A stretch of 64,000 bases of DNA, taken from assembly GCA_020161065.1 (NCBI GenBank), contig JAIUPH010000033.1, positions 124,001-188,000 on the forward strand, written 5' to 3'. The notes beneath the pieces were generated by a model, which was given only the letters and a program-made list of their open reading frames with translations, was not told the origin of the DNA and did not search any database. The stretch is from Pseudomonadota bacterium (GTDB lineage: Bacteria > Pseudomonadota > Gammaproteobacteria > Burkholderiales > Burkholderiaceae_C). The translations under genes were made by a program, and so were the position numbers. Below, piece by piece: positions 24,250 through 35,723 of this stretch (its first letter is position 1; each line of letters opens with the position of its first letter).

Positions 24250-26295
24250 ATGACCGAGCCCGCCCAGCCCGCAACCGCCCAACCGCTGTGGACACCCAGC
24301 CCGCAGCGCCGCGCCGCCGCCGTGATCACCGCGTTCGAAGCCTGGCTGCAGCGCGAGCGCGGGCTGGCCTTCGACGGCTACGAGCCGCTTTGGCAGTGGT
24401 CGGTCGACGAGCCCGAGGCTTTCTGGGGCGCGGTGCTGGAGTTCTTCGAGCTGCCCTTCGATCCGCCGCCGCAGCGCATGTGCAGCGGCAGCCGCATGCC
24501 CGACGTGCAGTGGTTCCCCGGCGCGCGGGTCAACCTCGTGCAACAGGTGCTGCGCCACGCGGCGCGGCCGGGCCCGGCGATCGTCTACGAGAGCGAGGCC
24601 GGCGGCAGCGGCGAGTGGTCGTGGCCCGAGCTGCTGCGCCAGGTGGCGGCCGTCGCCCAGGTGCTGCGCGATTGCGGCGTGCAGCCCGGCGACCGCGTGG
24701 TCGGCTACCTGCCGAACATTCCGCAGACGGTGGCCGCCTTCCTGGCGGCGGCCAGCCTGGGCGCCGTGTGGTCGCTGTGCGCGCCCGACATGGGGCCGCT
24801 CAGCGTGGGCGACCGGTTTCGGCAGATCACGCCCAAGCTGCTGATCGCGGTGGACGGCTACCGCTTCGGCGGCAAGCCCTTCGACCGCCGCGCGGCGTTG
24901 GACGAAATCCTGGCCGGCCTGCCCAGCGTGCAGGCGGTGTTGTGGCTCGGCCACCTCGACGCGCAGGCCGAAGCGCCGCCGCAGGCGCAGGCGCGGCGCT
25001 GCGTGGCCTGGCCCGCAAGTTCGGCGGATGCGGCGGCCGCCAATCTGCAGCCGTTGCCGCTGCCGGCCGACCATCCGCTGTGGATCCTGTACTCGTCGGG
25101 CACCACGGGGCTGCCCAAGCCCATCGTGCACGGGCATGGCGGCATCCTCGCCAACGGCATGGTCAACATGGTGCTGCACAACGACCTGCACCCCGGCGAC
25201 CGCGTGCTGTGGGCCGTCAACACCTCGTGGATGGTGTGGAACGCGCACGTGCTCAGCCTGCTGGGCGGCGCCACGCTGGTGCTGTACGACGGCAGCGTCA
25301 CCGGCGCCGGCGCGCAGCCCGACTGGGGCCATTTGTGGAAGCTGGCCGGCCGCACGCGGGTGCAGTATTTCGGCGCCGGCGCCGCCATCCACCAGGCGGC
25401 GCTGAAGGCCGGCATCGTGCCGCGCGAACTGGCCGACTTGAGCGCGCTGCAGACCGTGGGCGCCACCGGCTCGCCGCTGGCACCCGAGGCCTGCCGCTGG
25501 CTGTACGAGGCGGTCAAGCCCGAGCTGTGGCTGAACGTGGTGTCCGGCGGCACCGACCTCGCCGGTGGCTTCCTGGTCGGCCTGCCGACGCTGCCGGTCT
25601 ACCTGGGCGAGATGCAGTGCCGCACGCTGGGTGCCGCGGTGCAGGCCTGGAACGACGAAGGACGGCCGGTGGTCGACGAGGTGGGCGAACTGGTCTGCAC
25701 GCGGCCGCTGCCGTCGATGCCGCTGTACTTCTGGGGCGACGCCGACGGCAGCCGCTACCGCGACAGCTACTTCGACACCTTCAGCGACGCCGACGGCAAC
25801 CCCGTCTGGCGCCATGGCGACTGGCTGCGCCTGGTGCCGCGGCCGCAAGCCGTGGGCGGCGTGATCTACGGCCGGTCGGATGCCACCATCAACCGCCAGG
25901 GCGTGCGCATGGGGACGGCCGAGCTGTACCGCGTGGTCGAGCAGATCGACGAGGTGCTGGACAGCCTGGTGGTCGACCTGGAGTACCTGGGCCGGCCGTC
26001 GTGGATGGCGCTGTTCGTGCAGTTGCGCGGCGACCAGGTGCTGGACGAGGCGCTGGCGGCGCGCATCAAGCAGGCGCTGCGCCAGGACCTGTCGGCCCGC
26101 CACGTGCCCGACGAGATCGTGCCCGTGGCCGCGATCCCGCGCACCATCACCGGCAAGAAGCTGGAGCTGCCGATCAAGAAGCTGCTGCTCGGCCAGCCGC
26201 TGGACAAAGTGGTCAAGCGCGACGCGCTGGCGCAGCCGGAAAGCATCGACTGGTTCGTCGACTTCGCGCGGGGCTATTTGCAGCGCGGGCGTTGA
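24250..26295 (+). CDS. Acetoacetate-CoA ligase (acetoacetyl-CoA synthetase)
   Basis: A 681-residue acyl-adenylate-forming enzyme of the acetoacetyl-CoA synthetase family. The AMP-binding motif ILYSSGTTGLPKPIVHGHGG is at about residues 278-297. NVVSGGTDLAGGF, HGDWLRLVPRP and the C-terminal RTITGKKLELPIKKLLLG with the catalytic Lys follow. The N-terminal ACAS-type region LWQWSVDEPEAFWGAVLEFF supports the family. It activates acetoacetate with ATP and CoA. This fits the two BKACE enzymes in the window, which release acetoacetate. It is transcribed away from the riboswitch. Confidence 0.9.
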   Translation: MTEPAQPATAQPLWTPSPQRRAAAVITAFEAWLQRERGLAFDGYEPLWQWSVDEPEAFWGAVLEFFELPFDPPPQRMCSGSRMPDVQWFPGARVNLVQQVLRHAARPGPAIVYESEAGGSGEWSWPELLRQVAAVAQVLRDCGVQPGDRVVGYLPNIPQTVAAFLAAASLGAVWSLCAPDMGPLSVGDRFRQITPKLLIAVDGYRFGGKPFDRRAALDEILAGLPSVQAVLWLGHLDAQAEAPPQAQARRCVAWPASSADAAAANLQPLPLPADHPLWILYSSGTTGLPKPIVHGHGGILANGMVNMVLHNDLHPGDRVLWAVNTSWMVWNAHVLSLLGGATLVLYDGSVTGAGAQPDWGHLWKLAGRTRVQYFGAGAAIHQAALKAGIVPRELADLSALQTVGATGSPLAPEACRWLYEAVKPELWLNVVSGGTDLAGGFLVGLPTLPVYLGEMQCRTLGAAVQAWNDEGRPVVDEVGELVCTRPLPSMPLYFWGDADGSRYRDSYFDTFSDADGNPVWRHGDWLRLVPRPQAVGGVIYGRSDATINRQGVRMGTAELYRVVEQIDEVLDSLVVDLEYLGRPSWMALFVQLRGDQVLDEALAARIKQALRQDLSARHVPDEIVPVAAIPRTITGKKLELPIKKLLLGQPLDKVVKRDALAQPESIDWFVDFARGYLQRGR

Positions 26296-26422
26296 AGACG
26301 CAAGCGCCCGCGCTGAAGGGTTGCGTCCCAGGCAGCATCGCGTTCGTGCGTTCGTGAATACGGCCGCCGGCGGCGGTTGGGCGCCCCCTGCGCGGTGGTG
26401 CCAATAGTGGTACCGTTCGCGA

Positions 26423-26674
26423 GTGGCGAATGTGCCTGAAATCATCGAGCGCATGCGACACGCGCCGGCTGCGGTGCGCTTCGCGGACCTGCAGCGGGTG
26501 TGCGAGCACTACTTCGGCGCGGCTCGCCAGCGTGGCACCAGCCATGCGATCTACAAGACGCCGTGGCCGGGCGATCCGCGCGTGAACATCCAGAACGACA
26601 AGGGCCGCGCCAAGGCCTATCAAGTGCGGCAGGTGTTGCAGGCCATCGACAAGCTGGAAGGAATGCAACGATGA
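26423..26674 (+). CDS. hicA: HicA-like mRNA interferase toxin
   Basis: An 83-residue HicA-type double-stranded-RNA-binding-fold toxin. The conserved catalytic His is in RGTSHAIYKTPW, and VNIQNDKGRAKAYQVRQVLQ completes the fold. It starts at a GTG (26423). It overlaps the partner hicB by four bases. HicA cleaves mRNA when unbound. Confidence 0.85.
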   Translation: MANVPEIIERMRHAPAAVRFADLQRVCEHYFGAARQRGTSHAIYKTPWPGDPRVNIQNDKGRAKAYQVRQVLQAIDKLEGMQR

Positions 26675-26997
26675 ACGTCGACCATTACACCTATCGCGTC
26701 ACCTGGTCTGCCGAAGACGGCGAGCACATCGGGCTGTGCGCGGAGTTCCCGTCGCTGTCGTGGCTGGCGACCACGCCGCAGGATGCGCTGGCAGGCATTC
26801 GCGACACGGTGGCTGCCGTCGTGGCGGACCTGCAGGCCGGCGGCGAGGCGGTGCCGGTGCCCATTGCCGAGCGGCACTACAGCGGCGAGTTCCGCGTGCG
26901 CATTCCGCCCGAGCAACACCGCCGGCTGGCGCTGCAGGCCAGCGAGCAGGGCGTCAGCCTGAACCGGCTGGTCAGCGCCAAGCTGGCGGCGACCTGA
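26671..26997 (+). CDS. hicB: HicB-like antitoxin
   Basis: A 108-residue HicB protein. The N-terminal partial-RNase-H-like part reads YTYRVTWSAEDGEHIGLCAE, then PSLSWLATTPQDALAGI. The C-terminal ribbon-helix-helix reads FRVRIPPEQHRRLALQASEQ, then GVSLNRLVSAKL, which would bind the operator. The start overlaps the hicA stop (ATGA). A GGTGCC/GGTACC inverted pair just upstream of hicA, near 26395, could be its operator. Confidence 0.88.
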   Translation: MNVDHYTYRVTWSAEDGEHIGLCAEFPSLSWLATTPQDALAGIRDTVAAVVADLQAGGEAVPVPIAERHYSGEFRVRIPPEQHRRLALQASEQGVSLNRLVSAKLAAT

Positions 26998-26999
26998 GG

Positions 27000-27410
27000 T
27001 CATGCGGACGGTTCCGCCGCCCCGCGCGGCGGCCCGTCCGGCTGCTGCTGCGCCAGCGCGGCCGACTCGTCGTCGCTGAACAGCCGCGAACGGGTGAGGA
27101 AGCGCACCCCCTCGCGGCCTTCCAGCGAGAACATGCCGCCGCGGCCGGGTACCACGTCGATGATCAGCTGCGTGTGCTGCCAGTACTCGAACTGCGGCCC
27201 GCTGATGTAGAACGGCGCGCCGCCGATGCGGCCGAGCAGCCGGTCGTGGTCGCCGACCATGAACTCGTTGCGCGGAAAGCACATCGGCGCGCTGCCGTCG
27301 CAGCAGCCGCCCGACTGGTGGAAGAGCACGAGCCCGTGCTCCGCCGACAGCCGGGCGATAAGGGCCAGCGCCGCCTCGGTGGCGGTCACGCGTAGCACGG
27401 GCGCGGTCAC
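27000..27410 (-). CDS. DUF779 protein
   Basis: A 136-residue DUF779 protein. The Cys-rich block LVLFHQSGGCCDGSAPMCFP and WQHTQLIIDVVPGRGGMFSLEG are diagnostic. DUF779 genes commonly sit beside AcoD/ExaC-type aldehyde dehydrogenases, as here, 18 bp downstream of one. The role is unknown; the vicinal Cys pair suggests metal or thiol chemistry. Its stop is 2 bp from the convergent hicB stop. Confidence 0.85.
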   Translation of the reverse strand: MTAPVLRVTATEAALALIARLSAEHGLVLFHQSGGCCDGSAPMCFPRNEFMVGDHDRLLGRIGGAPFYISGPQFEYWQHTQLIIDVVPGRGGMFSLEGREGVRFLTRSRLFSDDESAALAQQQPDGPPRGAAEPSA

Positions 27411-27428
27411 GAGCGCGGCTCCACCCGC

Positions 27429-28949
<1,521 letters not shown>

Positions 28950-29003
28950 GTCTTCTCCTGAGGGTTGAGGGCGCCATCACCTGTGCCGCCGCCGCTGAGG
29001 CGT

Positions 29004-29019
29004 CGCAACCGGCGCGCCA
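29004..29019 (-). promoter_or_regulatory. Sigma-54 (-24/-12) promoter of the aldehyde dehydrogenase gene
   Basis: On the minus strand TGGCGCG-CCGG-TTGCG matches the RpoN consensus TGGCACG-N4-TTGCA, with the GG and GC at the required spacing. Start of transcription should fall near 28991, about 40 bases before the ATG at 28949. It faces the only sigma-54-dependent gene pair here. Confidence 0.8.
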
Positions 29020-29098
29020 GCGGGCGTCGGTGGATTCCCGGGTACGATGCCGCCGCCCGCCGGGGCCGTGGCGACCAGCGATTTCCCCGTGCGGGTTC

Positions 29099-29168
29099 GA
29101 CATATCCGTCAGAATATGTCGACCCGTGTCGCGGCGCCGTGTCGCGACAGCTGTCGCAAAGCGCGACA
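29099..29168. promoter_or_regulatory. Upstream activator site array with TGTCGC/GCGACA dyads
   Basis: Three elements lie in the divergent gap. GACATAT and ATATGTC form a perfect 7-bp inverted pair with an 8-base loop (29099-29120). TGTCGC occurs at 29127 and, as the 10-bp palindrome TGTCGCGACA, at 29140. TGTCGC-AAAGC-GCGACA is a perfect dyad at 29152-29168. They sit about 110-180 bases upstream of the predicted start of the aldehyde dehydrogenase mRNA, a normal distance for enhancer sites of the adjacent activator. Confidence 0.75.
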
Positions 29169-29194
29169 GGCCGCCGCCGCAGGAGACAAACGAC

Positions 29195-31066
<1,872 letters not shown>

Positions 31067-31098
31067 GCGGGCGCCGCCGGCGCCGCTCGTGGTCGGCC

Positions 31099-31368
31099 CT
31101 AGCGCGTGAACCGCAGCGCGGACCGCTCGCGCGCGCGCTGCGCCTCGGCCTCGCGGTTCTTCGGCGGCGCCGCGGTGACCAGCCCGGCGATGAGTTCGCG
31201 CGCCGCCTCGGCCACCTGCTCGACGGCGCGCTCGAAGGCCTGCTCGTTGGCCTTGGACGGCAGGTTGAAGCCGCTGAGCTTGCGCACGAACTGCAGCGAC
31301 GCGTCGCGGATCTCCAATTCGGTGGCCGGCGGCTCGAAGTTGAACAGCGTTCTGATGTTTCTGCACAT
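31099..31368 (-). CDS. DUF2277 protein
   Basis: An 89-residue DUF2277 protein. MCRNIRTLFNFEPPATELEI and FVRKLSGFNLPSKANEQAFE match the family closely, including the N-terminal MCRNI. Function unknown; members are small, soluble and widespread in proteobacteria and actinobacteria. It is convergent with the AcoR-like gene and lies 33 bp after the secreted YCII gene. Confidence 0.88.
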   Translation of the reverse strand: MCRNIRTLFNFEPPATELEIRDASLQFVRKLSGFNLPSKANEQAFERAVEQVAEAARELIAGLVTAAPPKNREAEAQRARERSALRFTR

Positions 31369-31401
31369 GATGGCGGCAGCCTCGGTCGTTGCCAGCGGGC
31401 G

Positions 31402-31815
31402 CTACTTGCGCATGCCGATCATCCAGGGCCGTACCTCGGCGCGCAGCAAGCCGGCGCGCACGGAGGGGTCGGCCAGCGCGAAAGCCTTGATCTCGTCTTC
31501 GGAAAGGCCGGCCGCGGGAATCATCATGCCGCCGCCGGCGGCGTCGAGGTAAGGCCCGCCGAAGTCCAGCTTGCCGGCGGCGTGGAGCTGGCGGTAGTGA
31601 TCGATGTGCGCCTGCACGCCCGCCTGCTCGAACAGGTTCTTCGTGCGGTCCCAGCTCGGGCCCGGGGCGTGGATGACGACGTAGCGCACGTCGCGCGCGG
31701 GCGCTGGCGTGCTCGCGGCACCACCAGCACCCGCGGCACCCGCGCCGCCCTGGGCCGACGCTGACGTGGCCATGGCCAGAAGCAAGGCCTTGGCGGCCAG
31801 ACGCAGGATGTTCAT
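31402..31815 (-). CDS. Exported YCII-related protein
   Basis: A 137-residue protein with a signal peptide (AAKALLLAMATSASAQ, cleavage after ASA). A Gly/Ala linker is followed by a YCII-like fold: VRYVVIHAPGPSWDRTKNLF, ahead of HIDHYRQLHAAGKLDFGGPY with the conserved His, and ALADPSVRAGLLRAEVRPW. The exported location is unusual for this normally cytoplasmic family. Function unknown. Confidence 0.78.
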   Translation of the reverse strand: MNILRLAAKALLLAMATSASAQGGAGAAGAGGAASTPAPARDVRYVVIHAPGPSWDRTKNLFEQAGVQAHIDHYRQLHAAGKLDFGGPYLDAAGGGMMIPAAGLSEDEIKAFALADPSVRAGLLRAEVRPWMIGMRK

Positions 31816-31903
31816 GGAGGGTGGCTCGACGGTCGTGGCAAGGCAGGCGGCCGGACACGGCGTGCCCGGCCGGCCCGCATGTTATGCCGCTGGCGGCCGC
31901 GCG

Positions 31904-33238
31904 CTACCCGTGCCGCAGACAAGGCCCGCCGCAGCCGCAGGCCGGCGGCGGCGGCGGCACCGGCGGCCGCGCCCAGGCGGCCACGGCGGCGGCGAAGCTG
32001 GCCACGCTGGCCGTGCGCAGCGGCAGGAAGGGCACCGATTGGCGCAGGCAGGCGCGCTTGAGCGCCAGCGCCGAATCGTGGTCGATGCAGTCGACCGGAA
32101 ACGCCACCAGCGAGGCGCGCGCCAGCGCCGCGGCCAGCAGGCCCTTGCGCTCTTCGATCCCGCCGTCGTGGCGCTGGAATTCGCCGCCGTGGCGCAGCAC
32201 GAGGTCGCGGATCGCCGCGCTGGAACTGGGCCGGCCGCCGACGTAGAGCAGCGCGCGGCCGTGCAAGGCCTCGGCCAGGGCCTGGGCTAGCGCCGGGGCG
32301 GTGCCGTCGTCGCCATCGGCGCTGCGCGAATGCAGCGCCGCCTCCGACGCCGCCAGCTCGCGCGCCAGTTCGGCGGCCTGGTTCAGCGCGGCGGCCCGCT
32401 CGGCTTCGAGCCGCTCGACCTCGGCGGCCAGCGCGCGCACGCGGCTTTCGGCTTCCTCGCGGCGGCGCGTCTGCAGCGCCACGCTGCGCGCCAGGCCGTC
32501 GTAGGCGGCTTCGTTGGCGGCGGGCAGCGCGGCGGCGGCGTGGGCTAACTGCAATTCCAAATGGCTGCAGCGCTGCTCGGCGGCAGCGCGCGCGGCGCGG
32601 TCTTGCTCGCGTTCGTCCTGCAGCCGGGCGATCTTCTCCTGCTGCGCATCGGCGCGGTCCTTCAGCTCGCCGTTTTCTTTCGACAGCGCCGCCAGGCGGC
32701 GGATGTCGGCACGGTTGGCCGCGCCCACCAGGTGCGACAGCATGTGCACGTCGCCGAAGGCGCGCTGGCGCAGCTCGGGCGTCGCGCGGCGGTGCGTCAG
32801 CAAGGCCCAGTAGGCGGCCGGCACTTCGCCGGCGGCCAGCGCCTGCTGCCACAAGCGGCCCAGCGCCTGGGCATCGCGCGCCGTGGCGAAGCGGGCCACG
32901 CCGCTGTCGTGCCGGCGGTCCAGCGCCTTGTGCAGCGCGCGCGCCACCTCGGCGTCGAGCGAGGCCAGGCGCACCGCCTCGTGGTGCACGTCGAGGTCGC
33001 TCAAGCCCTCGACGCCGATGAAGCGCGCCATCAGCTTGCGCAGCTCGGCGGTGGACAGGCAGGTGCCGATGATCGAGCAGTGCAGGTGCGCGTCCATGTC
33101 GCGCAGGCGCAGCCGCGCGGCCGAGGCTTCGGCCGCCGGCGCCACGGCGGCCGGCTCGTCGTTGAACGGGATGACGGTCTCGCCCACCCAGGTGGCGGCG
33201 GCCGGCAGCAAGGCGGGACGAAACGGCGGGTGCTCCAT
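31904..33238 (-). CDS. DUF2325-domain protein with long coiled coil
   Basis: About 444 residues. The N-terminal part has HCSIIGTCLSTAELRKLM, a conserved start block of this family, then a helical region. Residues about 190-320 form a long charged coiled coil (KENGELKDRADAQQEKIARL and more). The C-terminal 100 residues are a DUF2325 domain: ALLYVGGRPSSSAAIRDLV, HDGGIEERKGLL, FPVDCIDHDSALALKRACLR. The ATG at 33238 has GAGGG ten bases upstream; an ATG at 33286 is possible. An AT-rich TATATT lies between. Relatives occur near iron or redox genes; role not established. The protein ends in a Cys/Pro-rich tail (PACGCGGPC). Confidence 0.75.
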   Translation of the reverse strand: MEHPPFRPALLPAAATWVGETVIPFNDEPAAVAPAAEASAARLRLRDMDAHLHCSIIGTCLSTAELRKLMARFIGVEGLSDLDVHHEAVRLASLDAEVARALHKALDRRHDSGVARFATARDAQALGRLWQQALAAGEVPAAYWALLTHRRATPELRQRAFGDVHMLSHLVGAANRADIRRLAALSKENGELKDRADAQQEKIARLQDEREQDRAARAAAEQRCSHLELQLAHAAAALPAANEAAYDGLARSVALQTRRREEAESRVRALAAEVERLEAERAAALNQAAELARELAASEAALHSRSADGDDGTAPALAQALAEALHGRALLYVGGRPSSSAAIRDLVLRHGGEFQRHDGGIEERKGLLAAALARASLVAFPVDCIDHDSALALKRACLRQSVPFLPLRTASVASFAAAVAAWARPPVPPPPPACGCGGPCLRHG

Positions 33239-33375
33239 GGACTGCACGCCCTCGATGTGTTCCGGCGAATATATCGCAAGACCCATCGATGCGGGCGGCG
33301 CGGCCCGGCCCAGGCCGGCCATCAGCGTGGCCATCGCGGCCTTCGCGGCCTTTGCGGCCGCGGCAGGCGCCGGCC

Positions 33376-34410
33376 TTACTCGAAGTCCAGCAGCACCTTC
33401 ATCGCCTGCGAGCGGTCGGCCGCCAGCGCGAAGGCGCGGCCGGCGTCGCGGTAGGGCAGCGTGGCCGAGACCAGCGGCTTGACGTCGACCAGCCCCTTGT
33501 TCAGCAGCTCCACCGCGACCGCGAACTCCTCGTGGAAGCGGAAGGCGCCGCGCAGGTCGAACTCCTTGGCGACGATGGCGTTGACGGGCAGCGTCATCTC
33601 GCCGCCCAGCCCCACCTGCACGATGATGCCGCGCGGGCGCAGCGCGTCGAAGGCGCCGACCAGCGCGCGCTGGTTGCCGCTGGCCTCGAACAGCACGTCG
33701 AAGCTGCCTTTGTCGGCCGTGTACGGCGCCAGGCCGTCGGGCCGCGCCGCGACGTTGATCGCTTCGTCGGCGCCGACCTTCAGCGCGGCGCGCAGCGCGA
33801 AGTCGCCGACGTCGGTGGCGGTGATGTGCGCCGCGCCGGCGCGCCGCGCGGCGATGACGATCAGCGCGCCGATCGGCCCGCAGCCGGTGACCAGCACGCG
33901 CCGGCCGAGCAGCGGGCCGGCGCGCTGCACCGCGTGCAGCGCCACCGACAGCGGCTCGGCCAGCGCGCCCTCGGCATCGCTGACCGATGCGGCCAGCTTG
34001 TGCGCCTGCGCGGCCTCGCAAACGATGCGCTGGCGGAACGCGCCCTGCACGTGCGGCGTGCGCATCGCGCTGCCGTAGTAGCGCATGTCCAGGCAATGGT
34101 TCTGCAGGCCTTGCTGGCAGTAGCGGCAGTGGCCGCAGGGCCGGCTGGGGCTGATGGCCACGCGGTCGCCGGGCGCGAAGCCGGCCACGTGCGCGCCCAC
34201 CGCCTCCACGGTGCCGGCGATCTCGTGGCCCAGCACCATCGGCTCCCGCACGCGCACTGTGCCGAAGCCGCCGTGCTGGTAGTAATGCAGGTCCGAGCCG
34301 CAGATGCCGCCGAAGCGCACGCGCGCCTGCAACTGGCCGGGGCCGAGCGGCGGCGTCTCGACGTCTTCGATGCGCAGGTCGCCGGCGGCGTGGATGATCA
34401 AGGCTTGCAT
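33376..34410 (-). CDS. Zinc-dependent sugar-acid/polyol dehydrogenase, L-idonate 5-dehydrogenase-like
   Basis: A 344-residue zinc MDR enzyme. Catalytic zinc: Cys in RFGGICGSDLHYYQHG and the GHEIAGTVE His/Glu. Structural zinc: CGHCRYCQQGLQNHC. Cofactor motif: VLVTGCGPIGALIVIAARRAG. The block HYYQHGGFGTVRVREPM is typical of L-idonate 5-dehydrogenase. It is last in a four-gene operon with an IdnO-like reductase, gluconokinase-like protein and a 2-hydroxyacid dehydrogenase, which supports sugar-acid catabolism. Confidence 0.85.
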   Translation of the reverse strand: MQALIIHAAGDLRIEDVETPPLGPGQLQARVRFGGICGSDLHYYQHGGFGTVRVREPMVLGHEIAGTVEAVGAHVAGFAPGDRVAISPSRPCGHCRYCQQGLQNHCLDMRYYGSAMRTPHVQGAFRQRIVCEAAQAHKLAASVSDAEGALAEPLSVALHAVQRAGPLLGRRVLVTGCGPIGALIVIAARRAGAAHITATDVGDFALRAALKVGADEAINVAARPDGLAPYTADKGSFDVLFEASGNQRALVGAFDALRPRGIIVQVGLGGEMTLPVNAIVAKEFDLRGAFRFHEEFAVAVELLNKGLVDVKPLVSATLPYRDAGRAFALAADRSQAMKVLLDFE

Positions 34411-34430
34411 GGCGGCCTTCGGAGCTGAAA

Positions 34431-35207
34431 TTAAAGCGTGGCGGTCACGCCGCCGTCGACGTACAGCACGTGGCCGTTGACGAAGTTGGACGCATCGCTG
34501 GCCAGGAACACGGCGGCGCCGATCAGGTCGTCGACATCGCCCCAGCGGCGCGACGGCGTGCGCCCCACCAGCCAGCGCGTGAACTCTTCGTTCTTGACCA
34601 GCGCCTCGGTCAGCTCGGTCTCGAAGTAGCCCGGGCCCAGGCCGTTGACCTGCAAGCCGTGCGGGCCCCAGTCGATGGCCATGCCCTTGGTGAGCATCTT
34701 CACCGCGCCCTTGCTGGCGGCGTAGGGCGCGATGCTCGGGCGGCCCAGCTCGCTTTGCACCGAGCACACGTTGATGATCTTGCCGCGCCGGCGCGGGATC
34801 ATCGCGCGCGCCACCGCCTGGCCGACGTAGAACACGCTGTCGAGGTTGGTCTGCATCAGCTCGCGCCATTGCGCGCGCGGAAAGTCCTCCAGCGGCGCGC
34901 GGCGCTGCACGCCGGCGTTGTTGACGAGGATGTCGATGGCGCCGACCTCGGCTTCCAGCCGCAAGACGGCGGCGTCCACGGCCTCGGCGTCGGTCACGTC
35001 GAAGGCGGCGGTGACGACCGTGGCGCCCTGGTCGCGCAGCCGCGCCGCGGCTTCGTGCAGCTTGCCGGCGTCGCGGCCGTTGACGATGACCTTGGCGCCG
35101 GCCGCGGCCAGCCCGCGCGCCAGCGTGTGGCCGATGCCGGCGCTGGAGCCGGTGACCAGCGCGACGCGGCCGCTGAGGTCGAAGAGCGATTGGATCTGGG
35201 GGTTCAT
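34431..35207 (-). CDS. SDR, gluconate 5-dehydrogenase-like (IdnO type)
   Basis: A 258-residue classical short-chain dehydrogenase. Cofactor motif VALVTGSSAGIGHTLARGLA; active-site Ser in NVCSVQSELGRPSI and YAASKGAVKMLTKGMAIDW with the Tyr and Lys. C-terminus FVNGHVLYVDGGVTATL. It resembles IdnO, which interconverts gluconate and 5-ketogluconate. It overlaps the gluconokinase-like gene by four bases and precedes the IdnD-like gene by 20 bp. Confidence 0.87.
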   Translation of the reverse strand: MNPQIQSLFDLSGRVALVTGSSAGIGHTLARGLAAAGAKVIVNGRDAGKLHEAAARLRDQGATVVTAAFDVTDAEAVDAAVLRLEAEVGAIDILVNNAGVQRRAPLEDFPRAQWRELMQTNLDSVFYVGQAVARAMIPRRRGKIINVCSVQSELGRPSIAPYAASKGAVKMLTKGMAIDWGPHGLQVNGLGPGYFETELTEALVKNEEFTRWLVGRTPSRRWGDVDDLIGAAVFLASDASNFVNGHVLYVDGGVTATL

Positions 35208-35722
35208 GAGGCCTCTCGAAGATCGTGCATGCCGCGCAGCCAGCGCAGCACCTGCCGCACCTGGTCGGGCAGCGCATCATGCGCCGCCAGCGTCAGCACG
35301 TGGGGCTCGCCGGGGGGCGGCTCCAATGCCTCGAACTGGCTGCGCACCAGTTCGGGCGGGAACACGTGCCCGGGCCGGGCGGAGACGCGCGCATGCGACT
35401 GCTCGACCGTGATGTCGATGAACACCGTGCGCAGCGCCGGCACCGCGGTGCGCAGCCGCTCGCGGTAGCGGCGCTTCAGCGCCGAGCAGCTCAGCACCGC
35501 GGCGCCCGGCTCGCCCGCCAGCAGGTCGCCCAGCCGGCCCAGCCAGGGCTCGCGGTCGGCGTCCTGCAAGGCGATGCCGCGGCGCATCTTGTCGCGGCTT
35601 TGCGGCAGGTGATGGTCGTCGCCTTCGATCAGCACCGCGCCCAGCGCGCGCGCCAGCTCGCCGGCCAGCGTGGAATTGCCGCAGCCGGCCACGCCCATCA
35701 CCAGCAGCTTGGTGCCGCTCAC
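35204..35722 (-). CDS. Gluconokinase-like protein with altered P-loop (Lys to Asn)
   Basis: A 172-residue protein with the length and blocks of small gluconokinases: IEGDDHHLPQSRDKMRRGIA, VLSCSALKRRYRERLR, GHVFPPELVRSQFEALEPP. These enzymes make 6-phosphogluconate. The P-loop, normally GxxGxGKS, reads GVAGCGNST, with Asn at residue 16 where the ATP-binding Lys should be (codon AAT in the coding sense). All other motifs are intact. Start is GTG at 35722, just after the upstream stop. Either activity is lost or strongly reduced, or the base is a sequencing error; the operon partners look intact. Confidence 0.82.
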   Translation of the reverse strand: MSGTKLLVMGVAGCGNSTLAGELARALGAVLIEGDDHHLPQSRDKMRRGIALQDADREPWLGRLGDLLAGEPGAAVLSCSALKRRYRERLRTAVPALRTVFIDITVEQSHARVSARPGHVFPPELVRSQFEALEPPPGEPHVLTLAAHDALPDQVRQVLRWLRGMHDLREAS

Positions 35723-35723
35723 C

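Noticed and set aside
31067-31098. GGCGCC-GCC-GGCGCC hairpin as a terminator
   Set aside because: It sits between convergent stops as a terminator would, but has no T-tract and such GC palindromes are common here, so it was not listed as a feature.
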